This document shows, piece after piece, positions 22,916 through 30,440 of a DNA stretch of 36,483 nucleotides. Position numbers and translations under genes: made by a program. Each line of letters begins with the position of its first letter. Positions within the stretch are counted from its first letter, which is position 1. Source of the DNA: a virus; IMG/VR virus record IMGVR_UViG_3300044986_000226, positions 1 to 36,483 of that record; one strand, written 5' to 3'. The notes beneath the pieces were generated by a model. It saw only the letters and a list, made by a program, of their open reading frames with translations. It was not told the origin of the DNA and made no database searches.

Positions 22916-23182
22916 ATGCTTATCCACCATTTAATGCCAAACAAGGAACATCGAGAAATCATCAGGCTGGCTGAACTAGATGCAAAGGAGCGCATCGCGC
23001 GACTAACGCCTTCTGAACGTCTCGTGATGATGGCCATTCTTGATGGCAAGATTAACAAAAATATTGCGTGGGACTTAGGGAACTCTCAGCGAACCATAGA
23101 AAACCACAGGCTACGCATCATGGAGAAAACAGAAGTCGATTCTGTTGTTGACCTACTGCGCCTTGTCCTACTCGCGGAGTAA
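22916..23182 (+). CDS. Stand-alone LuxR/FixJ-type HTH DNA-binding protein (88 aa)
   Basis: Residues 30-84 match the GerE/LuxR HTH pattern: LTPSERLVMMAILDGKINKN, IAWDLGNSQRTIENHRLRIM, EKTEVDSVVDLLRL. The conserved leading LTP.E, the DG.. turn, the IA.. helix, the RTIENHR recognition helix and the EK motif are all there. No receiver or autoinducer domain precedes it. The 29-residue N-terminal extension is helical. It would bind DNA constitutively or be controlled by abundance, perhaps through the repeated control-region motifs. FixJ-like sequences are common in alphaproteobacteria, so capture from a host is plausible. RBS AGGAG. Confidence 0.85.
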   Translation: MLIHHLMPNKEHREIIRLAELDAKERIARLTPSERLVMMAILDGKINKNIAWDLGNSQRTIENHRLRIMEKTEVDSVVDLLRLVLLAE

Positions 23183-23187
23183 TTACC

Positions 23188-23430
23188 ATGAACTCAAAAG
23201 AAGCTTACGCCATCCTAGGCGAGCCCCTCGCGCACTACGAGCTTGTGGGCCTCATAAAGTCCCTACTCCACCCCTCGCGCGTGTCGTCCCCTCGCGACCA
23301 TGAGCGCGTGGCGGCAGCTATGTGGGCATTACGCAACCGGGACGCATGGTCGCGCGAATGTCTCTGGGTCTCGCGCAACGCCCCTCGCACCCTTTGGACC
23401 CCTGAGCAACTTAAGGCTTTCGCGATATGA
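23188..23430 (+). CDS. Small early protein (80 aa) in a CGCG-rich stretch
   Basis: EAYAILGEPLAHYELVGLIK and a C-terminal RTLWTPEQLKAFAI, with many Arg between. Not recognised. The coding DNA has a high density of CCCTCGCG and CTCGCG words that its neighbours outside the early block lack. It is followed by an ATGA overlap with the next gene. Confidence 0.6.
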   Translation: MNSKEAYAILGEPLAHYELVGLIKSLLHPSRVSSPRDHERVAAAMWALRNRDAWSRECLWVSRNAPRTLWTPEQLKAFAI

Positions 23431-23690
23431 CTACCCTCACCCATGCCATCGCCCCCGCGCGATACAAACGCTACCTAGAAACTGGCGACACCTATGGTCT
23501 TGGTCCAGACGACCTAGAGACCTGTGACAGGTGCTTTGCCTATGAGACCGTTGGCGACCTCTTCCTTGTGGAGCCTGCGCCTCGCGCGATGCACACACGT
23601 AATGATCCACCCCTCGCGTTCTATACGTTTGTAAAGGGCGAAACTCACATTTCCGGGGAGGACCACCAGCTATTAACAGCCGCAGCGTAA
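23427..23690 (+). CDS. Small early protein (87 aa)
   Basis: PARYKRYLETGDTYGLGPDD, then LETCDRCFAYETVGDLFLVE and AFYTFVKGETHISGEDHQLL. The CDRC pair might belong to a small metal or redox site, but no second Cys pair is present. Start overlaps the previous stop by ATGA. Function unknown. The DNA is again rich in CTCGCG. Confidence 0.6.
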   Translation: MTTLTHAIAPARYKRYLETGDTYGLGPDDLETCDRCFAYETVGDLFLVEPAPRAMHTRNDPPLAFYTFVKGETHISGEDHQLLTAAA

Positions 23691-23777
23691 AAACTGGTTG
23701 ACAAGGCTTGGCGACGCAGCCACCCTATTATTGTTACGCGATGACATAATCCTTTCTTCAATGAAGAGGTGTGTCCA

Positions 23778-24314
23778 ATGAAACGCGTAGCAATCCCAGA
23801 CAACCAGACGGCCCTAGAAAGCCCAGAGAAGCCCGCAGAGCAGCTTGCTGCCCCCGCGCGCTATATGGGTAGCCATGGGCAGCCAAATGAACCACAGGGC
23901 CGTTCTACGGCGTCTGGAACCAAGGAGGATAGCGCCACAAAAAATGTATTTGTTCCTGGTGTGTTCTCAGGTTACAGTCAGCGTTTCGTCCCTCGCGTAT
24001 CCAGTGGACGCAGTCCCTGCTTTGAGGGGAATGAAAATAACGGTATTAATTCCGTCTATAGGTGTGAAATGGATAAGCTCAGGGATATCAAGGGTTTGGA
24101 TCAAATGCCCGATGCTCAGATTGTGGGCGGAAAGGTATACAACGGCGAGAAGGTCGCGCATCTGATTGCGTATGGCGCTCTCGCGGAACGGTTAATGACC
24201 ACGGACAGCAGCAATGAGTATTTTCTGATAGTGGTCAAGTTGTTGCCCATGGACTACATTGACGAAGTGGAAACAATCCTTGACGCGGAGGGCTATTCAG
24301 TCTCCCGCGCGTAA
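23778..24314 (+). CDS. Early hypothetical protein (178 aa), with a possible internal start
   Basis: The ATG at 23778 has GAGGT seven bases upstream, better than the GTG nine bases earlier. Residues 1-97 are polar and low in structure. Residues 98-178 form a compact domain with MDKLRDIKGLDQMPDAQIVG, HLIAYGALAERLM and FLIVVKLLPMDYIDEVETIL. That domain begins at an internal ATG (24069) with AGGTG five bases upstream, so a shorter second product is possible. Not recognised. A TTGACA at 23698 without a well-spaced -10 lies upstream. Confidence 0.6.
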   Translation: MKRVAIPDNQTALESPEKPAEQLAAPARYMGSHGQPNEPQGRSTASGTKEDSATKNVFVPGVFSGYSQRFVPRVSSGRSPCFEGNENNGINSVYRCEMDKLRDIKGLDQMPDAQIVGGKVYNGEKVAHLIAYGALAERLMTTDSSNEYFLIVVKLLPMDYIDEVETILDAEGYSVSRA

Positions 24315-24328
24315 CAAGGGAATTCAAC

Positions 24329-24685
24329 GTGAAAAATAAGTTCGAGTTTTCCCCCGAAGAGGTGGCTGGCCTGAAGAAATTCATGCGAACCATCGCACAC
24401 TTCAAAAAATTGGATCAGGCGTTTCCGCAGTCATATATGGAAGCCCTGCTCCATATCGCCTTGAAGCCGGGGCTTGGCACTTCAGATTACGCGGAGCGTA
24501 TAGAGACATCTAAATCCAACGCCTCGCGTATCTTAGGCATTCTTGGTGAGCGCCCGCGTAGATCAGATGAACACCATGGTCTGATTGAGCAGGAGGATGA
24601 TCCGACTGATGCTCGCAAGACGCACTATTTTTTGACAGCCAAAGGCTACAGCATCCTTAAGAAGGTTCTGGAAGAACAGGCATGA
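24329..24685 (+). CDS. MarR-like winged-helix DNA-binding protein (118 aa)
   Basis: The HTH-wing part spans about 42-115: MEALLHIALKPGLGTSDYAE, RIETSKSNASRILGILGERP, GLIEQEDDPTDARKTHYFLT, AKGYSILKKVLEE. The order recognition helix, then D-R/K-K wing, then A.G helix is that of MarR proteins. It starts with GTG (AAGGG nine bases upstream) and overlaps the integrase by ATGA, so both are made from one message. The context suggests a regulator of the integration decision or of the RNA polymerase gene after it. Confidence 0.75.
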   Translation: MKNKFEFSPEEVAGLKKFMRTIAHFKKLDQAFPQSYMEALLHIALKPGLGTSDYAERIETSKSNASRILGILGERPRRSDEHHGLIEQEDDPTDARKTHYFLTAKGYSILKKVLEEQA

Positions 24686-25860
24686 GCATCTATCTGGAGC
24701 AACGCAACGGCAGACCAACAGGCTTCTGGAAGGTCGAGGTAACTGTTTGTGGTAAGCGTTATGTCGAACGCACAAACAATTACCAGACCGCTGTGCGGAT
24801 TGAGCAGGAACTCAAAACCACGGGTCAACCACCAAACATCAAACGCGACAATATCTATAAGATTGGACACCTTGACGACGACATTCGTCATAGGCTTTGG
24901 GCTGGCCAGAAGGACGAAGAGTATTCCAAGAAACGCTGGAGGCGATGCGCCGCTATCCTTGGTATTGATACGCCAGTGGCAGAAGTCCGCTACGCGCGTA
25001 TGGAGAAGCTCGGAGAACGCCTAAAGCGCGAGGGTCTGAGTAACAAGTCAGTCAATAGATATATGGCTACGGTATCCAAGGCTCTTAGGTGGGCTTGGAA
25101 AAACGAATACATCCTATCAATGCCACCTGTCCCTCGCTTGCACGAGGAGGAAGGCCGCATCGCGTTCTTAAGACACTCAGAGATACCTGAGTTCATGGCC
25201 TATCTATACGAGAACGAGAGGCCGACTACTGCGGTATGCCTTGAGGTGCTGTTGGTCACCGGGATGCGGGCCGGTGAACTCATGTCGCTCAAGAAGCGTA
25301 ACATCGAGATTGATGAACACGACGCCCTGATAGTCCTAACCGACTCAAAGTCTGGCCATGGACGCACTATACCTATCCCACGCGAACTCGGGGTTAAGCT
25401 GGCCAAGCTCGTGGTTGAAGGTCTGCCTGATTACGACCTCTTACTTCGCGCCTGCCATAGGGCATCCGAAGAGGTTGGCACCAAGGACACCATAACGCCG
25501 CACATCCTTAGGCACACAACAGCCACCATTTTGACGGCTCAAGGCACACCCACTTTGGTTGTGGCTGACCTCTTGGGTCACAGGAATTTAGAGACGACTA
25601 GAAAGTATGCTCATCCCACGCGAGAGGCGCTTAGAGATGCGACTCGGTCCATGATGTTGCGTGGTAATGCGCGTGGTAATTCCGAAGAAATGCTTCTGGA
25701 AAACCCAATAAAATCAGTAGAAACAAGCGGCTACGCAAATTTACAGTCCGCCCCCTTTGCCGCTCGGGACATTCCCCCACATGGGGCTGAACCCGTAGAG
25801 AAGCCAAAGACTTCTGTCAAGCGGGCCAAGAGCAACAAACCCAGAACAAACGGCAGATAG
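24682..25860 (+). CDS. int: Tyrosine recombinase / integrase (392 aa)
   Basis: A core-binding domain (about 60-145, with LSNKSVNRYMATVSKALRWA) is followed by the catalytic domain. The active-site set is complete: Arg196 in LLVTGMRAGEL, a Lys in the SKSGHGRTIPIP beta turn, His274 and Arg277 in HILRH, His300 in LLGHRNLETT and the nucleophile Tyr309 in TRKYAHPT. It should catalyse site-specific integration into the host chromosome. After the catalytic domain comes an 80-residue disordered basic tail, unusual in length. It lies between the MarR-like gene and the RNA polymerase gene. Confidence 0.92.
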   Translation: MSIYLEQRNGRPTGFWKVEVTVCGKRYVERTNNYQTAVRIEQELKTTGQPPNIKRDNIYKIGHLDDDIRHRLWAGQKDEEYSKKRWRRCAAILGIDTPVAEVRYARMEKLGERLKREGLSNKSVNRYMATVSKALRWAWKNEYILSMPPVPRLHEEEGRIAFLRHSEIPEFMAYLYENERPTTAVCLEVLLVTGMRAGELMSLKKRNIEIDEHDALIVLTDSKSGHGRTIPIPRELGVKLAKLVVEGLPDYDLLLRACHRASEEVGTKDTITPHILRHTTATILTAQGTPTLVVADLLGHRNLETTRKYAHPTREALRDATRSMMLRGNARGNSEEMLLENPIKSVETSGYANLQSAPFAARDIPPHGAEPVEKPKTSVKRAKSNKPRTNGR

Positions 25861-25890
25861 TGACACATGGCGGTTGCATTGCGTGGTAAT
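25659..25890. repeat. Three GCGTGGTAAT repeats near the integrase end (candidate arm or att sites)
   Basis: Copies lie at 25659-25668, 25671-25680 (both coding, in the integrase tail) and 25881-25890 (in the gap before the RNA polymerase). Flanks extend the match to TTGCGTGGTAAT for copies 1 and 3, and to GCGTGGTAATT for copies 2 and 3. Repeats of this size next to an integrase gene are candidates for arm-type binding sites or for the attP region. No tRNA-like core is seen. Confidence 0.4.
25856..25871 (+). promoter_or_regulatory. Recurring motif, copy D (GATAGTGACACATGGC)
   Basis: Begins at the integrase stop and reads into the 133-base gap before the RNA polymerase. It is close to copy C. 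A single-subunit polymerase promoter, or an operator that acts on the polymerase gene, are the two main possibilities. Confidence 0.5.
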
Positions 25891-25905
25891 TGGTGGCGCA
25901 CTTGA

Positions 25906-25921
25906 TAATAGTGACACAAGC
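25906..25921 (+). promoter_or_regulatory. Recurring motif, copy E (TAATAGTGACACAAGC)
   Basis: Second motif copy in the same gap, 50 bases after copy D, followed by GACTATATTT. It matches at TAATAGTGACACA and deviates at the end. The two copies bracket the third GCGTGGTAAT repeat. Confidence 0.45.
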
Positions 25922-25993
25922 GACTATATTTCAGTGGCTTGGAGAAAAAATACCTTCATATCTCCTCCTATAGCATATACGCCGAGGACACAG

Positions 25994-28453
25994 ATGGACG
26001 CTCTGGAAACAACCCTTAGAAACACTGAACATAAAAGATTGAAAACAATCAGTCGGTTGGGATTTGGAGACACCGAAGAAGGCTTAAAGTTAACTGAAGT
26101 ATTCTATGATGAATATCTAGGAATATTCTCATCTATGCTTGAGCTAAACAAAAGGAAAAACGCCCACAAAAAGACCACTAAGCTGATGCTTGACTTACCA
26201 CTTAGGACTTTAGTCTGCGTGGGACTCAACGCTGCTAATACCTGTTTGTTCAACGAAAACAGCACTCTAGGCAACACACTGCGAACCATAGGCACAGCCA
26301 TATACATGGAGTGTTACGGTCGTGCTCTCGCTTTGTGGAATGAAGAGGAGGCGAAGCGTTTAGAAGCTTTGGTCAAATATAAACACGGCTCCCTGAAGCA
26401 TCGGAGAATCGCTCTGCGTGGCTACGCAAAGAAGCTCCAGTCTTTCTCATTTGAACCGTGGACGGACCAAGAGCGCATCTGCGCCGGTAAGCTGGTGCTT
26501 GAGGCCATCCTAGAGGGGCGGGCGTTCTGCCTGACCAAGGATCAACACCTCGACCTCACCCCAGAGGCCATGGCGCACCTTGAGGACATTAGCTCCGACT
26601 TGGTGCTCCGGCGTCTTGTGGGCGTCCCCATGACGGGAGAACCTCTGGTCTGGGATGAAGGCACCCTGCACATTCCTACCCCTGAAGGCGTCCCTCTGCC
26701 CTACCCTCTGGTGCGTTCGTTCCAGAAGCCGGTCAGGGCGCACGTAGACAGGGCTATCCGCAACGGGCAGGCGTCAAAGGTGCTTGAGGCGCTTAACGCT
26801 ATCCAAGGCGTCAAATGGACCATCAACAGGCCAATCCTCGCCTTGGTGAAGCACTGCTACACCCACAACATCCCTGTCCCCGGCCTACCGCAGCAAAGAG
26901 ACCTTCCAGTCCCTGAGAAGCCTGTGGCTTGGGACGATATGACCAAGGACCAGCGTGTCGCATGGCGCCGTAAGGCCAGTGAGATTGCCACCGTAAACCG
27001 TGGCTACATTGGTGAACGTATAATCTTAGCGCGTGACTTTGCGACTGCTGAACATCTGGCTGATGCTGGTGAGTTCTGGATACCCCACAACATTGACTAT
27101 CGTGGTCGTGTGTATGGCGTCCCGCACTTTCAGTTCCAGCGGCAACCACACATCCGTGCGATGTTTCAGTTCGCTGAAGGTCAGCTTGTAGATGCTGAAG
27201 GTCTCTATTGGCTCAAGGTCCATCTGGCCAATGTCGGAGACTTCAACAAAATCTCCAAGGCTCCCTTTGACGAGCGTGTGTGGTGGGTTGATGATAACTG
27301 TGAGCGTCTTCTAGCGACTGCTGCTGATCCTCTCGCTGACCTTTGGTGGCTTGAGGCTGACAAGACGTTCATGTTTGTGGCCGCCTGTATGGCGTTGCGT
27401 GATGCGTATGACGGTAAGCCTGTGCATCTGCCGGTCTCTTTTGACGGCTCTTGCTCTGGCCTACAGCACCTTGCCGCAATGAGTCGCTGTGAGGACACAG
27501 GCGCTCTCGTCAACCTGAAGAACTCTAAGCAACCGGCAGACATCTACCAGACTGTGGCTGACTTGGTGAAAACCAAAGTCACGGCTGATTTATCGTCTGA
27601 GCGCATTTTAGAGTTCCGCAACAAGGATGGCGAGGTCATCAACACAGCGCGCGTGGCTGATCTGGCGCGTAAGCTTTTGGACTATGGCGTCAACCGTTCG
27701 CTGGTGAAGCGTAACGTGATGACATATTCATACTCAAGCAAGCGCGCAGGAATGCAAGACCAAATCCTTGAAGACACTATGCGTCCTTTGCAGCTTCAGT
27801 TTCTCTCAGGAGAAATTGAAAAGCATCCGTTTGGTGATGATGGGGGTTTTGCTGCTGCCCGCTATTTGTCTGAAGTTACCTATCAGTCCATTGTGGAAAC
27901 GGTGAAACGTCCCGCTGTGGTGATGCGTTATCTTCAAGACATTGCGCGTGTCATGAGCCATGAGGAGCGTCCAGTAACGTGGACGACGCCTATTGGGCTT
28001 CCTGTCATGCTGCGGTGTCCTGTGATGGAGACAGATCAGGTCAATCTTTTCCTACACGACAAAGGCGCAAAGATACGCATCAAGCCGCGCACAGCATCTG
28101 AAGCTGGAGGCATGGACAAGCATAGAGCGACACTCGCTGTGGCTCCGAGTTTCGTTCATGCCTACGACGCCGCGCATTTAATGATGGTGGTGTTAGAGGC
28201 CAAGAAACAAGGCATCCATCAGGTTGCTTTGGTTCACGATAGCTTTGGGTGTTTGCCAAATGATGCTGCGCGCTTTCGACAACTGATCAAGGAGACGTTT
28301 GTTCAACTTTACGCAGAGAATGATCCACTAGAACAAATCAAACAGGAAAACTGCGCCTATTTGGTGACACATGGATACAAGCTTCCTGATGTTCCCACCA
28401 AAGGCTCTCTTCAAATCGAGGAAGTGAACCATGCCGAATACGCCTTCGCCTGA
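25994..28453 (+). CDS. T7-type single-subunit DNA-dependent RNA polymerase (819 aa)
   Basis: All active-site motifs are present. IPHNIDYRGRVYGVPHF precedes them. Motif A is VSFDGSCSGLQHLAAM with Asp484, motif B is RSLVKRNVMTYSYSSKRAG with Lys572 and Tyr580, and motif C is LVHDSFG with Asp749. The C-terminus EYAFA resembles the FAFA foot of T7 polymerase. It transcribes phage genes from its own promoters, independent of the host enzyme. I chose the ATG at 25994 with GAGG nine bases upstream. The frame is open further upstream from 25874 (TTG), but that part covers the regulatory motifs and is unlike polymerase. Confidence 0.95.
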   Translation: MDALETTLRNTEHKRLKTISRLGFGDTEEGLKLTEVFYDEYLGIFSSMLELNKRKNAHKKTTKLMLDLPLRTLVCVGLNAANTCLFNENSTLGNTLRTIGTAIYMECYGRALALWNEEEAKRLEALVKYKHGSLKHRRIALRGYAKKLQSFSFEPWTDQERICAGKLVLEAILEGRAFCLTKDQHLDLTPEAMAHLEDISSDLVLRRLVGVPMTGEPLVWDEGTLHIPTPEGVPLPYPLVRSFQKPVRAHVDRAIRNGQASKVLEALNAIQGVKWTINRPILALVKHCYTHNIPVPGLPQQRDLPVPEKPVAWDDMTKDQRVAWRRKASEIATVNRGYIGERIILARDFATAEHLADAGEFWIPHNIDYRGRVYGVPHFQFQRQPHIRAMFQFAEGQLVDAEGLYWLKVHLANVGDFNKISKAPFDERVWWVDDNCERLLATAADPLADLWWLEADKTFMFVAACMALRDAYDGKPVHLPVSFDGSCSGLQHLAAMSRCEDTGALVNLKNSKQPADIYQTVADLVKTKVTADLSSERILEFRNKDGEVINTARVADLARKLLDYGVNRSLVKRNVMTYSYSSKRAGMQDQILEDTMRPLQLQFLSGEIEKHPFGDDGGFAAARYLSEVTYQSIVETVKRPAVVMRYLQDIARVMSHEERPVTWTTPIGLPVMLRCPVMETDQVNLFLHDKGAKIRIKPRTASEAGGMDKHRATLAVAPSFVHAYDAAHLMMVVLEAKKQGIHQVALVHDSFGCLPNDAARFRQLIKETFVQLYAENDPLEQIKQENCAYLVTHGYKLPDVPTKGSLQIEEVNHAEYAFA
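28364..28374 (+). promoter_or_regulatory. Recurring motif, copy F (GTGACACATGG, inside RNA polymerase gene)
   Basis: An 11-base exact match to the motif core near the 3' end of the polymerase gene. It lies in coding sequence, so it may be chance, but class II promoters of T7 also begin right after the polymerase gene. Confidence 0.3.
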
Positions 28454-28640
28454 CGACGATGACTTTGAGCCGCTTACCCAAGAGGAGATGGAGGCGATTT
28501 ACGATCAGTTGCCTCCTTTCAATGAAATGACGCCACAGGACGCCTGCATCGCAGCAGGCTTTCTGTTGGACATGGACATGCCTGTGCCTGTTGACCTTGT
28601 GACCAAGGCACACAGCGCTGGACTTTATATTGCACGCTAA
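28431..28640 (+). CDS. Small acidic protein overlapping the RNA polymerase end (69 aa)
   Basis: MPNTPSPDDDDFEPLTQEEM is followed by YDQLPPFNEMTPQDACIAAG and FLLDMDMPVPVDLVTKAH. It is acidic and overlaps the polymerase gene by 23 bases, with GAGGAAG before the ATG. I do not recognise it. Small genes at this position in T7-like phages include host-enzyme inhibitors, which fits the acidity but is not shown. Confidence 0.6.
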   Translation: MPNTPSPDDDDFEPLTQEEMEAIYDQLPPFNEMTPQDACIAAGFLLDMDMPVPVDLVTKAHSAGLYIAR

Positions 28641-28652
28641 CAAAGGAAAATT

Positions 28653-29171
28653 ATGAGCAAGCATTACATCACTACGCCCATCGGAACCGCTGTTCTTCCC
28701 TTCTTGTTTGAAGAGGACAAAGAGTATGGCGGTTTCAAAATTGCTATCCGTGTGGACAAGAAGACCGCTGAGACGTTCAAGGCGAAGCTTCTCGACACGC
28801 TGAAGAACGAAGAGTTCAAATCCAAGACGCCGCACATTCCGATTGTCGCTGACGAAAAGAATGAAGGCATGTATCTGATCCGCACAAGCTCGAAGTATCA
28901 GCCTGCAGTGTTCGACAGCAAGAATAAGGCGCTGTCAGCGAACACGAAGGTTGGTGGCGGCTCTGAAGTCCGTGCCATCGCTGAAGCTTACAAGTATGAG
29001 GTCCAGAAGAAGGAAGGCATCAAGCTTCGCCTCAAGCAAGTTCAGGTCATTAAGCTTGCTGAAGGTGGTGGCGGCGCTTCCAACTTCGACATGATTGAGG
29101 ATGGCTACGAAGCGGACGACAGCGCTCCGAGTTTTGCTTCGGAGGAAACGGTGAGTGCGCTCGACCTCTAA
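28653..29171 (+). CDS. ssDNA-binding protein, T7 gp2.5 functional analogue (172 aa)
   Basis: An OB-fold-like body begins ITTPIGTAVLPFLFEEDKEY and GGFKIAIRVDKKTAETFKAK. It continues with KVGGGSEVRAIAEAYKYE and a GIKLRLKQVQVIKL strand near residue 125. The last 30 residues are acidic (MIEDGYEADDSAPSFASEET). This layout is that of the DUF2815/gp2.5 type, in which the acidic tail recruits polymerase and helicase. It directly precedes endonuclease I, as in T7. RBS AAAGGA. Confidence 0.8.
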   Translation: MSKHYITTPIGTAVLPFLFEEDKEYGGFKIAIRVDKKTAETFKAKLLDTLKNEEFKSKTPHIPIVADEKNEGMYLIRTSSKYQPAVFDSKNKALSANTKVGGGSEVRAIAEAYKYEVQKKEGIKLRLKQVQVIKLAEGGGGASNFDMIEDGYEADDSAPSFASEETVSALDL

Positions 29172-29583
29172 CGTCAACCCAGTGTTACTTAGAGCAAAGT
29201 ATCGCTCTAAGCTTGAAGAACGAGTAGCGAAACAACTGACCGACAACGGTCTTGAGTTCTCTTATGAGAGCGTCAAGATTAGCTACACGGTCCCTCAAAG
29301 AACTGCCCGCTATACTCCAGATTTTTTGGTTGCTGGCAGTAACATTTTGATTGAGGCCAAAGGAAGATTCCGGTCGGCCTCAGACAGACAGAAGCTGCTT
29401 CTCGTGAAGGAGCAGTATCCAGAGTTAGATCTTCGTCTTCTCTTTCAGAACGCAAATCTACCAATCTACAAGGGAAGCAAAACGACTTACGCCCAGTGGG
29501 CTGAGTCGAATGGTTTCCTTTACGCAGACAAAGGAACAATCCCACAATCATGGCTAACGGAACTAAAGGCACCAACGAAATGA
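29155..29583 (+). CDS. Endonuclease I, Holliday-junction resolvase of T7 gp3 type (142 aa)
   Basis: Residues 13-28 (RAKYRSKLEERVAKQL) carry the first catalytic Glu (21 or 22). Asp56 sits in ARYTPDFLV, and Glu67 and Lys69 sit in ILIEAKGRF, the PD-(D/E)XK signature of T7 endonuclease I. The length is close to the 149 residues of T7 gp3. It resolves branched DNA before packaging and degrades host DNA. The start is GTG, nine bases after GGAGG. It overlaps the SSB gene by 17 bases and the next gene by ATGA. Confidence 0.92.
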   Translation: MRSTSNVNPVLLRAKYRSKLEERVAKQLTDNGLEFSYESVKISYTVPQRTARYTPDFLVAGSNILIEAKGRFRSASDRQKLLLVKEQYPELDLRLLFQNANLPIYKGSKTTYAQWAESNGFLYADKGTIPQSWLTELKAPTK

Positions 29584-29804
29584 ATATCATGAAGCTTCTG
29601 AAACTGAAGCCTCAAGCTCGCAAGGTCTTGAACCATCTGACCAAGCGTAAATCCATCAGCCCTCTAGAAGCTCTCCATGTCTACGGCATCTATCGGTTAG
29701 CCGCCTGCATCCACGAGCTTCGTAAGACTGGCATCCAGATCAACACCGTGATGAAGGCCGATGCTTCTGGTCATCACTACGCTCGCTATGAGGTGGCTGC
29801 GTGA
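29580..29804 (+). CDS. HTH_39-like DNA-binding protein (74 aa)
   Basis: QARKVLNHLTKRKSISPLEA is followed by LHVYGIYRLAACIHELRKTG and IQINTVMKADASGHHYARYE. This pattern, a helix, ISPLEALHVYGI..LAACIHELR and a short strand, is that of the HTH_39 family often seen in phages. I chose the ATG at 29580 because it overlaps the endonuclease stop (ATGA) and has AAAGG 10 bases upstream. The ATG at 29550 lacks a site. It could regulate the replication genes. Confidence 0.7.
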   Translation: MNIMKLLKLKPQARKVLNHLTKRKSISPLEALHVYGIYRLAACIHELRKTGIQINTVMKADASGHHYARYEVAA

Positions 29805-30439
29805 GCAACTTTAACGACAAGCCCGAAGCAAACTTTATTTACTCGGGATATGGACGACACATCAACTACAGCCTCGAAGATTTTGATGCAGACTACTTGC
29901 CGCGAATGCTGTCAGTGTTCGCAGAGTATCTTCGGGCCTGTGGCTTTGTGTATGTGGACGTAAGACCTGTCGAGGGCGGCTGGTTGTTCACCAAAGACTA
30001 CGACTCGATCAACGATGACGACACTTGGTCCCGCCCTGAGTTTAACTCTGAACTCTATGGCCTTGATGATGATGATGAGGACCAGTCTGAAATCAATCAG
30101 GCTGCTGAAGACTACTGGGACAAGGCTGTCGATGATGCAGTAGCCGCCGAAGAGGTCGAAGCCGGTGACACCGTGTTCTACCACGGTCGTGGTGAAGGCG
30201 AGACGACGCTTAATGACCATGAGCAGCCGCAGGGTCACGGTGGGCGCACTGGCATTTCTCTTATCAACATGAAGGGAAAGGTCGTGATGGTTACAAGCAG
30301 TCCTGTTGGCCCTCGTGTCCTCGTCAAGTGGAACAACTGGTATGACGGTCACAACGGTATGGGTGATGACCCGAATGCTGTGATGAGCGCCAAGAACTAC
30401 TGGTGGTCGAACGTCAATAACGTGAGCAAGAGCAACTGA
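29801..30439 (+). CDS. Hypothetical replication-module protein (212 aa)
   Basis: Three parts are visible. The N-terminal part has aromatic-rich strands (ANFIYSGYGRHINYSLEDFD), the middle is a very acidic segment (YGLDDDDEDQSEINQAAEDY), and the C-terminal part has a possible small beta barrel (INMKGKVVMVTSSPVGPRVL, then VKWNNWYDGHNGMGDD). A GHGGR motif lies near residue 148. Not recognised. The GTG start overlaps the previous stop by four bases. Confidence 0.6.
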   Translation: MSNFNDKPEANFIYSGYGRHINYSLEDFDADYLPRMLSVFAEYLRACGFVYVDVRPVEGGWLFTKDYDSINDDDTWSRPEFNSELYGLDDDDEDQSEINQAAEDYWDKAVDDAVAAEEVEAGDTVFYHGRGEGETTLNDHEQPQGHGGRTGISLINMKGKVVMVTSSPVGPRVLVKWNNWYDGHNGMGDDPNAVMSAKNYWWSNVNNVSKSN

Positions 30440-30440
30440 T

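Noticed and set aside
23698-23750. Sigma70 promoter with TTGACA
   Set aside because: The nearest -10-like sequences (TATTAT, CATAAT) are 22 and about 41 bases away, so spacing is wrong. It may still be a weak promoter or part of another site.
25874-25993. Upstream TTG-started extension of the RNA polymerase by 40 residues
   Set aside because: The extension runs through the recurring motif and repeat, does not resemble polymerase, and the ATG at 25994 has a good ribosome-binding site.
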